Below, piece by piece: positions 1 through 11,125 of a DNA stretch of 64,000 nt. Position 1 is the stretch's first letter. Every line of letters begins with the position of its first letter. This stretch comes from Dryomyza anilis. Taxonomy: Eukaryota > Arthropoda > Insecta > Diptera > Dryomyzidae. The stretch is taken from assembly GCA_951804985.1 (NCBI GenBank), contig OX638131.1, positions 83,664,638 through 83,728,637 of the forward strand, written 5' to 3'. A program made the translations under genes and the position numbers. The notes beneath the pieces were generated by a model. The model saw only the letters and a program-made list of their open reading frames with translations, was not told the origin of the DNA and did not search any database.

Positions 1-24
1 AAAAAAAAAACATTTTGCATATGT

Positions 25-735
25 AAGTAGTACGTTTCGTGCAGTCAGTTTTTTGTAATACGTTTTGTGTATTGTTCTTTATAGTACATTTGGTGTAGTA
101 TATTTTATGTAATACATTTAGAGTAGTACGTTTTGTGTAGTACGTTTTGTGTAGTACGTTTTCTCTGGTACATTTTGTGTAATACATATTTTGTAAAACA
201 TTTTGTGTAGTACGTTTTGTGTAGTACATTTTGAGTAGTACGTTTTGTGTACTACATTTTGTGTTGTACGTTTTAAGTAGTACATTTTGTGTACTACGTT
301 TTTTGTGGCACATTTTGTGCAATGTGTTTTGTGTAGTACATGTTTTGTAAACGTTTTGCGCAGTACGTTTTGTATAGTATGTTTTGTGTAGTACATTTTG
401 AATGGTACGTTTTGTGCAGTACGTTTTTGTAGTCGTACAATTTTTTTGTAGTTCGTTTTGCGTGGTACACTTTGGGTAGTACGTTTATGTTGCATATTGT
501 GTACTACGTTTGGTGTAGTACATTTTGTGTGGAACGTTTTCTGTGGTACGTTCTGTGGTACGTGTACTTTTTTGTAGTTCGTTTTGTGTGGTACATTTAG
601 TGTAATGCATTATGTGTAATACATTTTTGGTAGTACATTTTGTGTAGTACGTTTTTTATGGTACATTTTGTGTCAATCGTTATGTGTACAACTTGTTTTG
701 TAGCACGTTTTGTATAGTACATTTTGTAAAGTGAC
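25..735. repeat. 14-bp minisatellite (GTAGTACGTTTTGT)n
   Basis: Degenerate head-to-tail copies of a 14-bp unit, GTAGTACRTTTTGT, run from near the window start to about 735. The variants are substitutions (GTACTAC, GGTAC) and small indels. The period is not a multiple of three, so the 125-codon open frame on the minus strand (118-495) cycles through the repeat and is not a gene. The array may begin before the window. Confidence 0.85.
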
Positions 736-1029
736 GAAAATGTTTTCACTTAAGTTTAATTATTTGTCACGATTATTAATTTACTATTTTTTATTTTGTA
801 CCCGGGTTGCGCCTCGAGGTTTTTCAGTGTTATTTTTCTTAAATCATATATTTTCATTTTAAATACTAAACGCAAGAAAAGTGTATTAAAACAATATTAT
901 GTGAAATATTGAAAAACAAAAAAGTATAACATATGCTGTTCTTAATCGAAATGAAGTTTGTTTTTACAACGTTTTTTTTTTCTTTTATATCGGCTATAGT
1001 ATTTTTAGATTTTAGCTTTTAAACTTTAG

Positions 1030-2165
1030 ATTTTACTATTGATTATGAGTTTTCGCACTCGATTTTACTATTGTGTTTATTTTCATCCAATTTTTTGTTT
1101 AAGCTTACACTTTTGTGTTTATTTTTGTGTTTCTCTTTTGCGTCTTTACTTCTGTGATTTTGATTTTGAACTTGTATTTTTGCTTTTTCGTTTTAATTTT
1201 GGTTTTGCTTTTCTTTTTGTATTTGTGATTGCATTTTATTTCTGATTTTATTTTTTGTGTTTGTGTTTATGCTTTTTGTTTGTATTTTTATTTTTCCTTA
1301 TTTGTTGTTGTTATTGTGTTTTCATTTTCTTTGTGCTTCTGATTAAATATTTTTGCTTTTATACTTTTGCTTTTGAGTTGTACTTTTGTTTTTGCTTTTA
1401 AATTTATTTTTACTATTGTTTTTGCTTTTGTTTTTTAGGTTTTGTTTAAATGGTTTTTCTTTTGTGTTTTGCATTTGTTTCTGTATTTTTTTTTAGTTTT
1501 GGTGTTGCTTTTGGCGTTTTTGTGTATTTGCTTTGATTTTTTGATTTAGTATTTTTGCATTTGATTTATTGTTTTAGTTTTTGCTTTTGATTTTTTGTTT
1601 TCGCTTTTTATTTTGTATTTTTGTGATTTGCTTGTTTCATTATTTGCTTCGGTGTTTTTTGCTTTTATTTATTTATTTTTTTTTTTTGTTTTGCATTTGT
1701 TTCTCTGTTTTTACCTTTGTTTTTAATTTTAATATTTCTTTTTGTGTATTTTATTTGATGTTGTTGCTTTTATTTTTTTGTTTTAGTATTTCTGCTTTTG
1801 ATTTATTGTTTTTTTTTTTTTCTTTTGATTTTAATTTTTTTGTTTTTGCTTTTGATTTTGTGTTTTTGTTTTTGATTTTTTGTGTTGGCTTGTTTCATTT
1901 TTTGGTTCTATTTTCCTTTCCTTTTTTTGGTTTCGTTTTGCTTTTGTTTTACTGTTTTTCGTTTGTTTTTGCTTTTGTATTTATTGTTGTTTTTTTGAGT
2001 TGGAGTTTGTGTTTGTGTTTTTGCTTTTGTTTTTTTCTTTACTTTTGTGTTTTTTTTTACTTTGCTGTTTTTTCTTTTGTTTTGTTTTGTGCTTGTGATT
2101 TTTTATTTGCTTTTGGTTTTGTATTTGCACTTTTTTTTATATTTTTTTTTGAGTTTTTTTGATTC
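1030..2165. repeat. T/G-rich (TTTTGY)-type low-complexity tract
   Basis: The plus strand is almost entirely T with interspersed G, as in TTTTGCTTTTG, TTTTTGTATTTG and TTTTTGATTTTG, with very little C or A. Phe/Leu/Val-rich open frames here are compositional artefacts. The same vocabulary occurs at 29400-29880 and 31285-32200. On the complementary strand it occurs between head and minisatellite in the Helitron copies, so the tract may be an expansion of Helitron interior sequence (inference). Confidence 0.8.
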
Positions 2166-5076
2166 ATTTTAAGTAAAACATCCAAAATAGTAGTGGTCTC
2201 CTATAAATTATGTCATTCCTTTTTGATGGCCTTTTGATTTAAGAACAACAAAGTATTTTTATTATTTACATATATTGGATATTTCTGAAAAAAATTCTTT
2301 AATATTTTTAATACATTTAAATAAATGACCTTTTTGTAAATGAGTCTTGAATGTTGCTATGCAAAATAATAGTAGTGCTAACGAATATGTTACAAAATCG
2401 ACATTTTTTTTTAAGTTACTGATTTTAAAGCTTGTATTTGTATTAGTAAAATTAATGGGAATAAAACTGTAAAATATTTGATGTATTTTGTGTTAATTTG
2501 ATTGAGTATAGAATCTACAAAACTTTGTTAAAGTGAAAACCAGAAAAACCATGGACAAAATAAAACATTAAAAATTGTTCAAAATTATCAACGTTATTGC
2601 TTAACTAAAATATGAATTAATACAAAAAAAACATGAAACTTCAGGAAAAAATGACAAAATATTTCAAAAATTAACTTGTTTAAAGTTGACATATGATTTG
2701 AGTAAGTTATTCTATGGCAGGTATCAAAGTATTTTTCTGGGAGAAGATTACAAATACTTTTTTAGACGTAACAAAATATTAAAAAAATCATAAGTTTCTT
2801 CATGACTATCTATCTGGACCATTAATGTATATTGTTTTAAAATTTTAGGTTATATGGGAATTTAATTTTAGGTTTTTATATTTTTATATAGCTATAATTT
2901 TTCTTAAAAAGTCTAAAATTGTTTATGCAAATATTGTAGGCTGTACCTAACTTGTTGGGCATTCTATCAAACCAAAGCTATTTAATATCAAAGCCATTAT
3001 ACAAGCATTATACAGCCATATCACAAACACACACTCCTAAAATGGCCCACGTAATCAAGTTTCAATTTGGGGAACATCAATCAAAGTCTACTTTCGCTTG
3101 GCCACATTTCACGGGCAGGCAGCCCACAGCGAAGTTAAAGTCAGACGCAGACGCCTGACTGTGGTGAAGAAAAATGAATCCAAATTGTTGGCCACCAACA
3201 GTATCAATAGATGTATGATTTTTTTTAGTCATTTACTTTTTTTTTTATTTCAGTTTTTTTTCTTTTTAAGATGAATGAAGGGAATTTGCAAAGAAAAGTC
3301 AGGGAACTAAAAAAAAATTGTCATGTGTTTCGTTGACATTTGATGGAACAGAGAAAACCAAAAATACTTACAAAGGACGCATAAAAAAATACTTATAGTA
3401 GAAAAAACATATATTTTTTTTAGATTTGTATTTTTTTTTTGTTTTTATTACAATATCCTTGTGAGAAAATTTCCACAAAAATTATTTTGTTCAAATCTGA
3501 AATATTATGTGTGGGTCGTGCTACTGCATTTATTTCGTTGCTGGCTGTGTGAGATGAAAAATCGAAAGTTTTTCTTTAGGCACAAAAATAGAGAAATTTC
3601 CGTAAACAAATAGTTCTATTAAGCGGTATCACACTAAATCACTTCAAATTTATCACAATTTAGTGTAAAGAATAAAACGAATGAACGAGGTCTAATGTTG
3701 GGGGGGTCTTTTGTTCGGAGTAGTCTTGGCATAGCTTTTATTATTTAAGGTTAGTGGTATTTTTTTCGAAATTAAATTTAGATTTGCTTTAAGGATTTAA
3801 AACCATTTTTCTAACTCGCTTCGGGTGCGGTGTACGCTTTCGTGTCACGGTTTCGATTTTATTTATAGATTAAATATAAAGAATTTCTGTTTTATATAAT
3901 AAAGCAATTTTAAATTTTGACAATTTTACTATTTTAAGTATCGAAATACAAAAATGTATATATTGTAGAAAACAATATTAGAAAATAATATAAAAATTCA
4001 AATAATCCACTTTGTGAAAAATGACTTTTTAAATAAATGTTTTAAATAAACTCGAAAATAATTTTCCAAAATGCAATTAAAATACAATTTATATATATAT
4101 TAACTCACAATTTTTTTGGTTTAATTAAAACATTTTGTAAAATTGACCCGTAGTCTGTTTCATTTGATTGATAGCTTTATTTTTTGTAATTATATATATA
4201 TTGTATGCGTGACCGAAAATTGAATGCATTATTCAATATCTTTACCGCATACTCACGGCCTTGTTTGCGGTTTAACCACAGCTTCCCGACGCACAGATTG
4301 ATTTTACGCCTACTACGCAATTTGCATGCATCGCACGTAAACAGTTTAATTGCGTTAATTTCACAATTATACAATTAGTTTAACATATTGATTTTGCCTA
4401 CAATTCAAGATACTAAATTTTAGTTAGATAATGCTTCTAACTAGATCTAAAGTTCGATGTAGTAAAACTGGTGGTAGTATTGACAATATAGGTACTTTTA
4501 AAAATGAAATGACATACTATTTATAGTTTCTTTCAAATTGGAACTGTATTAAAAATGTGCTGAAAAATAAAACAAAAATGAACCTAATTTGTAGGATTTG
4601 TACGGCTTACATTCAACATGGTATTGGCAAAAAATCGATGCTTTCAGATGTCTTAAACTTTTCGCAAAGAGTATTTGATATTCAAATTCGAGTTGAGTTT
4701 TCTTTGAATTTTCAGTTTTTCGTTTTTAGCAATTTTATGTTTTATATGTCATTCTGAAAAATTATTTCAATAAAACATTACGTATTTTTTTTAATTGATT
4801 GTGAAGATACTATTTGGGGGCTCAACCTAAAAAATTTTCAAGACGGGAAATTCGTGGCTAAGAATGGAGATTCATTCAGAGTTAAGCGTAGACGACGCGG
4901 AGAAACCAGAATCGCCAAAGCAAATTAATAGCATTTCAATAGAAAACAATGACTATTACATTTATCTATTCGTGTTTATATTTAACATGGCACATAGAGA
5001 AATGTTTATTATTATCGAAAAAAAAAAAATTAAAAAAGTAGTACATTTACCATTATATTCAATAATTATTAATGAA
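2166..5076. other. AT-rich unassigned DNA
   Basis: No gene or recognised repeat. The one patch of higher complexity and GC is about 2940-3180 (AAATGGCCCACGTAATCAAG, GGCCACATTTCACGGGCAGG). It lies in a 68-codon frame with no recognisable domain and could be a conserved non-coding island or chance. At 4860-5075 a short open frame runs up to the Helitron end. There is no support for coding. Confidence 0.4.
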
Positions 5077-6460
5077 CTAGCTGGACCCATGCACGACTCG
5101 TGCCAAGATTCTCTGAATTCAAAGATATGGAGCGATTTTATTAATATAAAAAACATTTTATTATTTATATGAGGGCCCGTGCTTAGCTGTTAAAGTTTTT
5201 TTTTTATTGGTTTTATAAATGTGGTAACCAAATAATAATTCTCCGCCAAAACAACTTTTCTCAAAGACAATTCTTTCTCAGACTGCGATTATTCCCAGTA
5301 AAAATCTTCCCCGTAAAATGAATTGTGGTGTGGTGAATTCTAATGTGGCGTGTTTTAGTGTGGCGTGTTTTAGTGTGGCGAGTTTTAGTATGGTGAATTT
5401 TAGGGTGAATTTTATTGTGGTGAGTTTTAGTGTGATGAATTTTAGTGTGATGAATTTTATTGTGGTGAGTTTTAGTGTAGTGAATTTTATGTGGTGAGTT
5501 TTAGTGTGGTTAATTAAAGTGTGGTGGGTTTTAGTGTGGTGAATTTTAGTGCGGTGAGTTTTAGTGTGGTGAGTTTTAGTGTAGCGTAATTTGAGTGTAG
5601 TGAGTTTTAATGTGGTGAGTTTTAGTGTGGTGAATTTTAATGTGGTGATATTTTAGTGTAGTGAGTTTTAGTGTGGTGAAATTTTAGTGTGGTGAGTTTA
5701 AGTGTGGTGAATTTTAGTGTGTTGAATTTTTGTGTGGTGAGTTTTAGTGTGGTGAGTTTTAGTGTGGTGAGTTTTAGTGTGGTGAGTTTTAGTGTGGTGA
5801 GTTTTGGTGTGGTGAGTTTTAGTGTGGCGACATTTGAGTGAGGTGAGTTTTAGTGTGGTGAGTTTTAGAGTGGCGACATTTGAGTGAGGTGAGTTTTAGT
5901 GTGGTGAGTTTTAGTGTGGTGAGTTTTAATGTGGTGAAATTTTAGTGTAGTGAGTTTTAGTGTGGTGAATTTTAGTGTGTTGAATTTTTGTGTGGTGAGT
6001 TTTAGTGTGGTGAGTTTTGGTGTGATGAGTTTTAGAGTGGTGAATTTTAGTGTGGTGAGTTTTAGTGTGGAGAATTATAGTGTGGTGGGTTTTAGTGTGA
6101 TGAATTTAGGGGCGAATTTTAGTGTGGTGAGTTTTAGTTTGGTTAGTTTGTTTTTCTTTTTCTTTCCTTTTTTTTTTGTTTTTCATTTAGTTTGGATTGT
6201 GGTTTTATGTGATTGGTTTTGTTTTGTTTTGTGCTTTTGCTTCTTTGTTTTTTTTTTTTTTTTGTATTTGAGTTTTTTGTTTCATGTTCGTAGCTGGTGA
6301 AAGTGCCGAGTTATATCGTATTGAAAGTTTAGGTTGTATGGGAGGTGCCACGCCTCTTTGTCCAATCCCGCCCATATATAGCCTATCATTCCTTCCAGAC
6401 CATACCGCATCTGTGGTAAAAATTTCAAGAAAATCGGTTCAGCGGTTTAGAAGGAGAATG
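5077..6460 (-). mobile_element. Non-autonomous Helitron, copy 1 (minus strand)
   Basis: In element sense (minus strand) the order is a conserved head (about 6455-6290, containing the complements of CGGTTTAGAAGG and CCATATATAGCC), a T/A-rich spacer, a 15-bp minisatellite and a conserved tail (about 5310-5077). The tail ends in a GCACGA/TCGTGC hairpin and then CTAG (5077-5080), next to host A at 5076 (T on the element strand). Hairpin plus CTRR is the Helitron 3-prime hallmark. The head and tail match copy 3 at 16864-18278 closely. No Rep/helicase sequence is present, so this is a non-autonomous derivative. The 5-prime end is uncertain: similarity to copy 3 fades near 6455-6475. Confidence 0.85.
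5320..6145 (-). repeat. 15-bp minisatellite inside Helitron copy 1
   Basis: About 50 units of TTTTAGTGTGGTGAG or TTTTAGTGTGGTGAA on the plus strand. The period is five codons, so mutation-free stretches stay open in every frame and give artefactual proteins rich in Val, Ser, Phe and Asn (for example 5950-6300). The same unit occurs in Helitron copies 2 and 3, and free-standing at 12600-13020. Confidence 0.9.
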
Positions 6461-6735
6461 GTAATAAATATTTAAATGAATATTAAAAATCCAAAACAAA
6501 AATGCAAATAAATGAAAATAATCAAAAACAAAATAAAATAAATTCAAAACACAAAAAAATTCACATAAAAATGAAATAATAAAAAAATAATTAAATAAAA
6601 AATTATAACCAAAAAAAGGGACAACTGTAGCAAAAGAAAAACCTACATTAGCGAAAATAAAACATTACAGGCTTTTTAATTTCAAGTGTTTCATGTAAAA
6701 TTTAATTATTTATTCTGTACGAAAGTACATATCGT
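6461..6735. other. A-rich unassigned spacer
   Basis: Low-complexity sequence made of AAAATnnAAAA words such as CAAAACAAAAATGCAAATAA. It may be the distal part of the Helitron or its target. I see no gene. Confidence 0.4.
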
Positions 6736-6741
6736 GTCTAT

Positions 6742-7299
6742 CATGCCAAAGAGCGAATGTGAAATTTTTGACATTTGCGTTTTTTTTACATTTTTGAATG
6801 TAATTTTTCCTCAAGTATACTAAGCCAAAATCTTGTGTGGTTTGGTTGGATATTTCTCGTCACAAAACACAAAACCAAAAGAGCGAATATGAAAATTTGA
6901 AACTCTTTTCGTTTTTGTGCCATAATTTTGTACTTTTAATTTTGTTTTTAAAGCGCCTATCGATTGACATCATTATTTAAAAATAATTTACTTTTTGAAA
7001 TAATTAGGCCAATCGATGATGCTTTAAAATCAAATAATTAATGCCTTTACAACACTATTTGATCTTTTACCCATGAAAGTTATGTCGAAAAAACAAAAAT
7101 ATTTGCGTTTTGCCCAGAATATCTAGACATAAAATACGTATTTATAATTCAGTAAGTTGTGCGAATCAAATGATATTTTTATAAAATAACAAAAAAAAAT
7201 TTAAATATATTTTTTTTTTACCAAATTTTAGAGCACTTCAAACTTTCATATTTTATTTCCCAATATTTTTTAAAAATGCACATTCGCCCCTTTGTCATG
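6742..7299. mobile_element. CAAAGGGG foldback element, copy 1
   Basis: Terminal inverted repeats are CATGCCAAAGAGCGAATGTG (6742-6761) and, as the inverse, CACATTCGCCCCTTTGTCATG (7279-7299). The interior has an inverted pair, AAAGCGCCTATCGATTG and CAATCGATGATGCTTT (about 6950-7030), that could form a hairpin. It is homologous to the longer element at 20101-21442 and the fragment near 18450. No coding sequence. The superfamily is not determined because no clear target duplication is visible. Confidence 0.75.
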
Positions 7300-8589
7300 T
7301 CAGTAATGATATGCCCTCAATGTGTGCCAATATATTTACTTTTGCGATACAACATTTATTTAAAACGAAAAATTCTTTTTGTGAGAAATTAATTTCACTT
7401 GGAATCTTGAGTGCTTATGGCAGCATTCAATTGTGTCAAATTTTGATACTGTTCCTTCTTATAGTTACTTGTTATTAAAAATTTATTTTTATTAAAAAAA
7501 ACTTTCGAAAAAATCCAAAAACATAAACATTTTGCAGACATTTATTTTATTTAAATTTTTCAAAAAATTGCAAATATCATTTTTAAAATATTGTTAAAAA
7601 TATTTTTCGGAATCAGTTGTAAAGCTTAAAATTGCTCTTGGGGCATTCCACAGAAAACGTTACCAAGTTGTGATAAATTAAAGTTAAACCTATTGATTCC
7701 GTTTAAAGATTTTTAGGATAAGAAATACTTCTAAGTTCATATTCTGTGATCAGAATTTACCAAAATGCATGGCAAATGTGTTTTTTTCTCAATTAAATTC
7801 AAATATTTTTTGAAATTTATTATATTACAAAATTGAGGCATTATATGAAATACTGTAGTTTCGTTGTTTTAAATCCGAAATAAAATTTAATAGTACAATT
7901 TGAAAGTTAATTTGTTTGCGAAAGTATGCCATACATTGCATTGGTGATAAGTGGTTCAAAGTACTAACAATTAACCAAACAGTTTTACTTTTTTGAGTTG
8001 TAACGCCCGACACAAAAAAAAAATAGTAAAAGTTATTTTGCGAACTATTTTGCAAACATACAACTGGGAAACTTTGTAAAAGTAAAGATTTTTGTCGTAT
8101 CTATTCATTTTATATAGTCTTTGGTCTCATAGATATTCCAGATGGTTGCTATATCCATCCAAAATATAGTAACGCCCGTCACAAATAACAATCGTAGCAA
8201 AACAAAAAAACTTGAAAGTTATATATTTGTTAAAATATGCAACAATAATCAATTATATTATTATTTAACCATAGAAAAAGTAGTAAATATTCCAAAATAT
8301 TCAATAACCAAAGATAAAAAATGGGAAATTCCAAACCTTACAAAAAAATCATAAAAAATCCCAAAAAAATCATTATTTTCGAAATGCGAATAATATTTAT
8401 ATAAGATGGTGATGGAAACGGACTACAAAGGATGCTGACCGAGTAGTTATTTAAAAGAATGGTAATATAAAACATATTTTTCATAAATATGTTTCGCATA
8501 TTTAAACATAAACATATTTCACATATTTTTCATAATTTCAATTCATTATTTGAATTTTCATGTATCTATATATATAAAACTCTTGGTCC

Positions 8590-8605
8590 GACTGTCAGTC
8601 TGTCG

Positions 8606-8649
<44 letters not shown>

Positions 8650-8660
8650 GGCTGTCTTTC
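8590..8660 (+). repeat. (TCTG)n microsatellite
   Basis: An uninterrupted TCTG run lies near the 5-prime end of Helitron copy 2. Similar CAGA/TCTG runs sit in unrelated elements at 13680-13730 and 14160-14232. Confidence 0.9.
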
Positions 8661-9014
8661 TGTCTGTTTGTTCCAGTATCACGTCTAAACCGCTCAACCA
8701 ATTTAACTGAAATTTTGCACCAGGATATTATGGAGTCCGGAGGGTGTCATAGGCTATATATGGGTGGGATTGGACAAAGGGGCGTGGCACCTCCTATACA
8801 ACCTAAACTTTCAAAACGACATAACTCGGCACATACAAAAGCAAAGAAGATGAAACAAAAAACTCAAATACAAAAAAAAAAAATACAAAAGAAAAAAACA
8901 CAAAAACAAAAGCAAAAATCAAATACAAAAACAAAAGTATAAGTAAATGCACAAAACTTAAGCTATAACTCAAAAACAACAGAAAAATAAAAAAAGGATA
9001 GAAAACAAAAACAA

Positions 9015-9330
9015 AATCAATCACACTAAAATTCACCACACTTAAACTTACCACATTAAAATTTACCAGACTAAAACTCACCACACTAAAATTCACCACA
9101 CTAAAATTCACCACACTAAAATTCACCACATTAAAACTCACTACATTAAATTTCACCACACTAAAATTCACCACATTCAAATTGACACACTTAAACTGAC
9201 CACACTAAAATTCACCACACTTAAATTCATCACACTAAAACACACAACAATAAAATTCACTACACTTAAACTCACCACACTAAAATCCACCACACTGAAC
9301 CTCACCACACTAAAACTCACCACACTAAAT
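9015..9330 (+). repeat. 15-bp minisatellite inside Helitron copy 2
   Basis: About 20 degenerate units of CACCACACTAAAATT or CACCACACTAAAACT, the complement of the array in copy 1. Open frames across it, such as 8803-9180 on the minus strand, are artefacts. Confidence 0.88.
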
Positions 9331-9851
9331 CTTCACAAAATATTTGCATGAGTCGTGTACGGGTACAGCTAGTAATTGTATAGAATTCGTACAGGTAACG
9401 TCCGTCACAAAATGTGTAACACCCGTAACAAGTTTTGATACTTTATAAATCAGTGATCAAAGTAACCATTTCAAAATTTGATTATAGCGGGGAGTACTCG
9501 CATTATTGATGAAGTAATTGGGATATACTTATTCTCCGTAGTCCGATGAATTTTGCTAAAATTTTATACTTTGTGGAAAAAGCTCTGTTTTTTGAAAAAG
9601 TACGTGTAACGCCCGTCACAGCATTTAACTTTAAATTTGTAGAAAGATATAGGACCTATTACAAAAGTTTTTTTATACGTGCATAAAGGACCATAAGATC
9701 TATTCTTTACATCTTAAAAATATATCTATCCCTTTTTATTTATCAAATGAGAAGGTGTTTAATCGTACGAATGTAACTCTCGTCACAATGGAATGCCCCT
9801 ATTCTGAAAAATTCCAAAAATTTACGTATGCTTTTATTTCATAATAATAAT

Positions 9852-10155
9852 ATAATAGTTTGGCGCTACAGTCTCGTATAGAACATAGACCGAGCTCCCT
9901 CACCATTTTGAGCTATGCGTGTTATATTTGTACTCAAAGTGGTGGGACCTACAGATTATTGCTGAATCCGAACGGCGGGTGAGAGCTTTTTATAGGCAAT
10001 GTTTCACTCTCGTAGGTTTGCCATTTACTGCCGAGAGGTAGCGTGGTATAGAAAAATGTTTCTATGAAAAGATGTTGTTAGCCCCAGTCCAGGCTTGAAC
10101 CGGGGACCTTTCAGCTCGCAGTCCAACGCACTAACCACTGAGCTACCGCGGCCAC
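9852..10155 (-). mobile_element. tRNA-derived SINE, copy A
   Basis: On the minus strand it begins with a tRNA-like head holding an A box (TAGCTCAGTGGTTAGTGCG) and a B box (GGTTCAAGCCT). These are the internal RNA polymerase III promoter elements. A roughly 220-bp body follows, ending GCGCCAAACTATT plus an ATT-rich tail. The 3-prime acceptor strand does not pair with GCCGCGG, so this is not a functional tRNA gene. It matches SINE B (33793-34088) along its length. No clear target duplication. Confidence 0.88.
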
Positions 10156-10594
10156 ATAAAAATCTCATTTTTCTAATATTTATAAAATTCCAACAAAGAA
10201 AAATACTGATATTATCTTTTCGATATTAGATGCAGAAATATCGTGCTACAATACGTAAATTAGCTTTTATAGATGAAAAAATTTGTTTGCGAGACATAAA
10301 CAAAATAATTAAAAATAATTAAAAATTAAAAAAATACAAAATGTTGTTAACAAAATACGTTATTACTTAGCGGACAACTATTTTAAAAAATACTTTTATG
10401 AACTGTTATGTGGTGCCACATATCCACTTTAAAACTATATTTCAGAAAATAAATTGCGTCTGTTGTTTAAAAAGTTATTAATACTAGATTAAATAAAGTC
10501 AATTTTTTTTACATGTTATATATATATTTTCTGATTTTGTAAATTTTGCACTCTTGTTGTTGTTTTATTGAGTTTATTGAGTTATAAACTTTAA
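10156..10594. other. AT-rich unassigned DNA
   Basis: Nothing recognisable between SINE A and the TIR MITE. Confidence 0.4.
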
Positions 10595-11122
10595 TTGCCA
10601 GTTTTTCAGTGCTAGTTGAACTTTGTTTGTGGTTTAAACTTCGTTTAAAATCAAAATCGATTTTTTAGTGAATTTCAACCGTCGCTTAAACTTAGTTTAA
10701 ACGACCGATGCTGATGGTTTAAACTACGTTTAAACTTTCAAAGTTTTTGACATGAATTTTTTTCACAACACTTTTCACTATTTTCTACCGTTGCGTTGTT
10801 TCACAAATTACTATTAATTTTTGTATTTTTGCACACTATGCACTTTAGTTGCTCGATTTCTTTTTTTAAATTTAAAAATATATTAATTTTAATTTTCTAA
10901 AACTATTTTTTTTTATTTAATTTTAAATGACATTTATCAGAAGTCAAAATCGAGAGAATTATTTGTCATTTTCCTGTGGTGCCATATGTATTGTCTTGGT
11001 CTGTGTTCATTTTAAACTATCACTGAAAAACTGCTAACTAAATTAAACGACGTTTAATTTTAAAAAAAGATTAATTAAACGGAGTTTAAACTACGTTTAA
11101 ACGAGCACTGAAAAACTGGCCC
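10595..11122. mobile_element. PIF/Harbinger-like MITE
   Basis: Perfect 17-bp inverted ends, GCCAGTTTTTCAGTGCT and its inverse AGCACTGAAAAACTGGC, lie just inside a TAA direct repeat (10592-10594 and 11123-11125). A three-base T-A-A duplication fits the PIF/Harbinger superfamily. The subterminal regions are crowded with GTTTAAAC and AAACTACGTTTAAAC motifs. No coding sequence, so it is non-autonomous. The family assignment rests only on TIR and TSD. Confidence 0.72.
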
Positions 11123-11125
11123 TAA

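Larger units (their letters stand above)
8565..9372 (+). mobile_element. Non-autonomous Helitron, copy 2
   Basis: It starts TCTATATATATAAAACTC right after host A (8564). It ends in an imperfect GCATGA/TCGTGT hairpin, a ten-base spacer and CTAG (9369-9372), followed by host T (9373). This is the canonical A|T Helitron insertion. It carries a (TCTG)n run at 8590-8660, the conserved head (GGCTATATATGGGTGGGATT), an A-rich spacer and the 15-bp minisatellite. Flanks on both sides match the uninterrupted relative near 21640-21705, which acts as a paralogous empty site. No coding capacity. Confidence 0.88.
7640..9799. mobile_element. GGGGCATTCC TIR element with GTAACGCCCGTCACAA repeats (split by a Helitron)
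   Basis: The ends are GGGGCATTCCA (7640-7650) and TGGAATGCCCC (9789-9799), exact inverses. The similarity continues inward to GTTAC with mismatches. Near-copies of the 16-mer GTAACGCCCGTCACAA lie at 8000, 8169, 9395, 9416, 9605 and 9773, like subterminal transposase-binding repeats (inference). The Helitron at 8565-9372 interrupts it, so the element itself is about 1.35 kb. A relative at 21640-22108 repeats the right half without the Helitron. No target duplication or transposase is visible, so the superfamily is open. Confidence 0.7.

Noticed and set aside
118..495. 125-codon minus-strand frame rich in Thr, Lys, Gln and Asn
   Set aside because: It cycles through a 14-bp tandem repeat. No start context, no domain, and repeat-derived periodicity.
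1581..2162. 193-codon Phe-rich 'membrane protein' frame
   Set aside because: Pure consequence of T-rich sequence. Equivalent frames exist in other phases and tracts.
5950..6300. 116-codon frame of SFSVV repeats, and similar at 8803-9180 and 17485-17904
   Set aside because: A 15-bp period keeps any frame open. Array length and sequence vary freely among copies, with no sign of coding constraint.
6284..6475. Conserved antisense peptide ESAELYRIESLGCMGGATPL in Helitron heads (also 16861-17118, 17149-17346)
   Set aside because: Shared by descent of the DNA element. It lies antisense to the Helitron and joins low-complexity sequence. A codon-bias test over many copies would be needed to revive it.
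10080..10152. Functional tRNA gene on the minus strand (and at 33799 on plus)
   Set aside because: A and B boxes are present, but the 3-prime acceptor strand does not pair with the 5-prime GCCGCGG and the same body follows in each copy. It is a SINE head.
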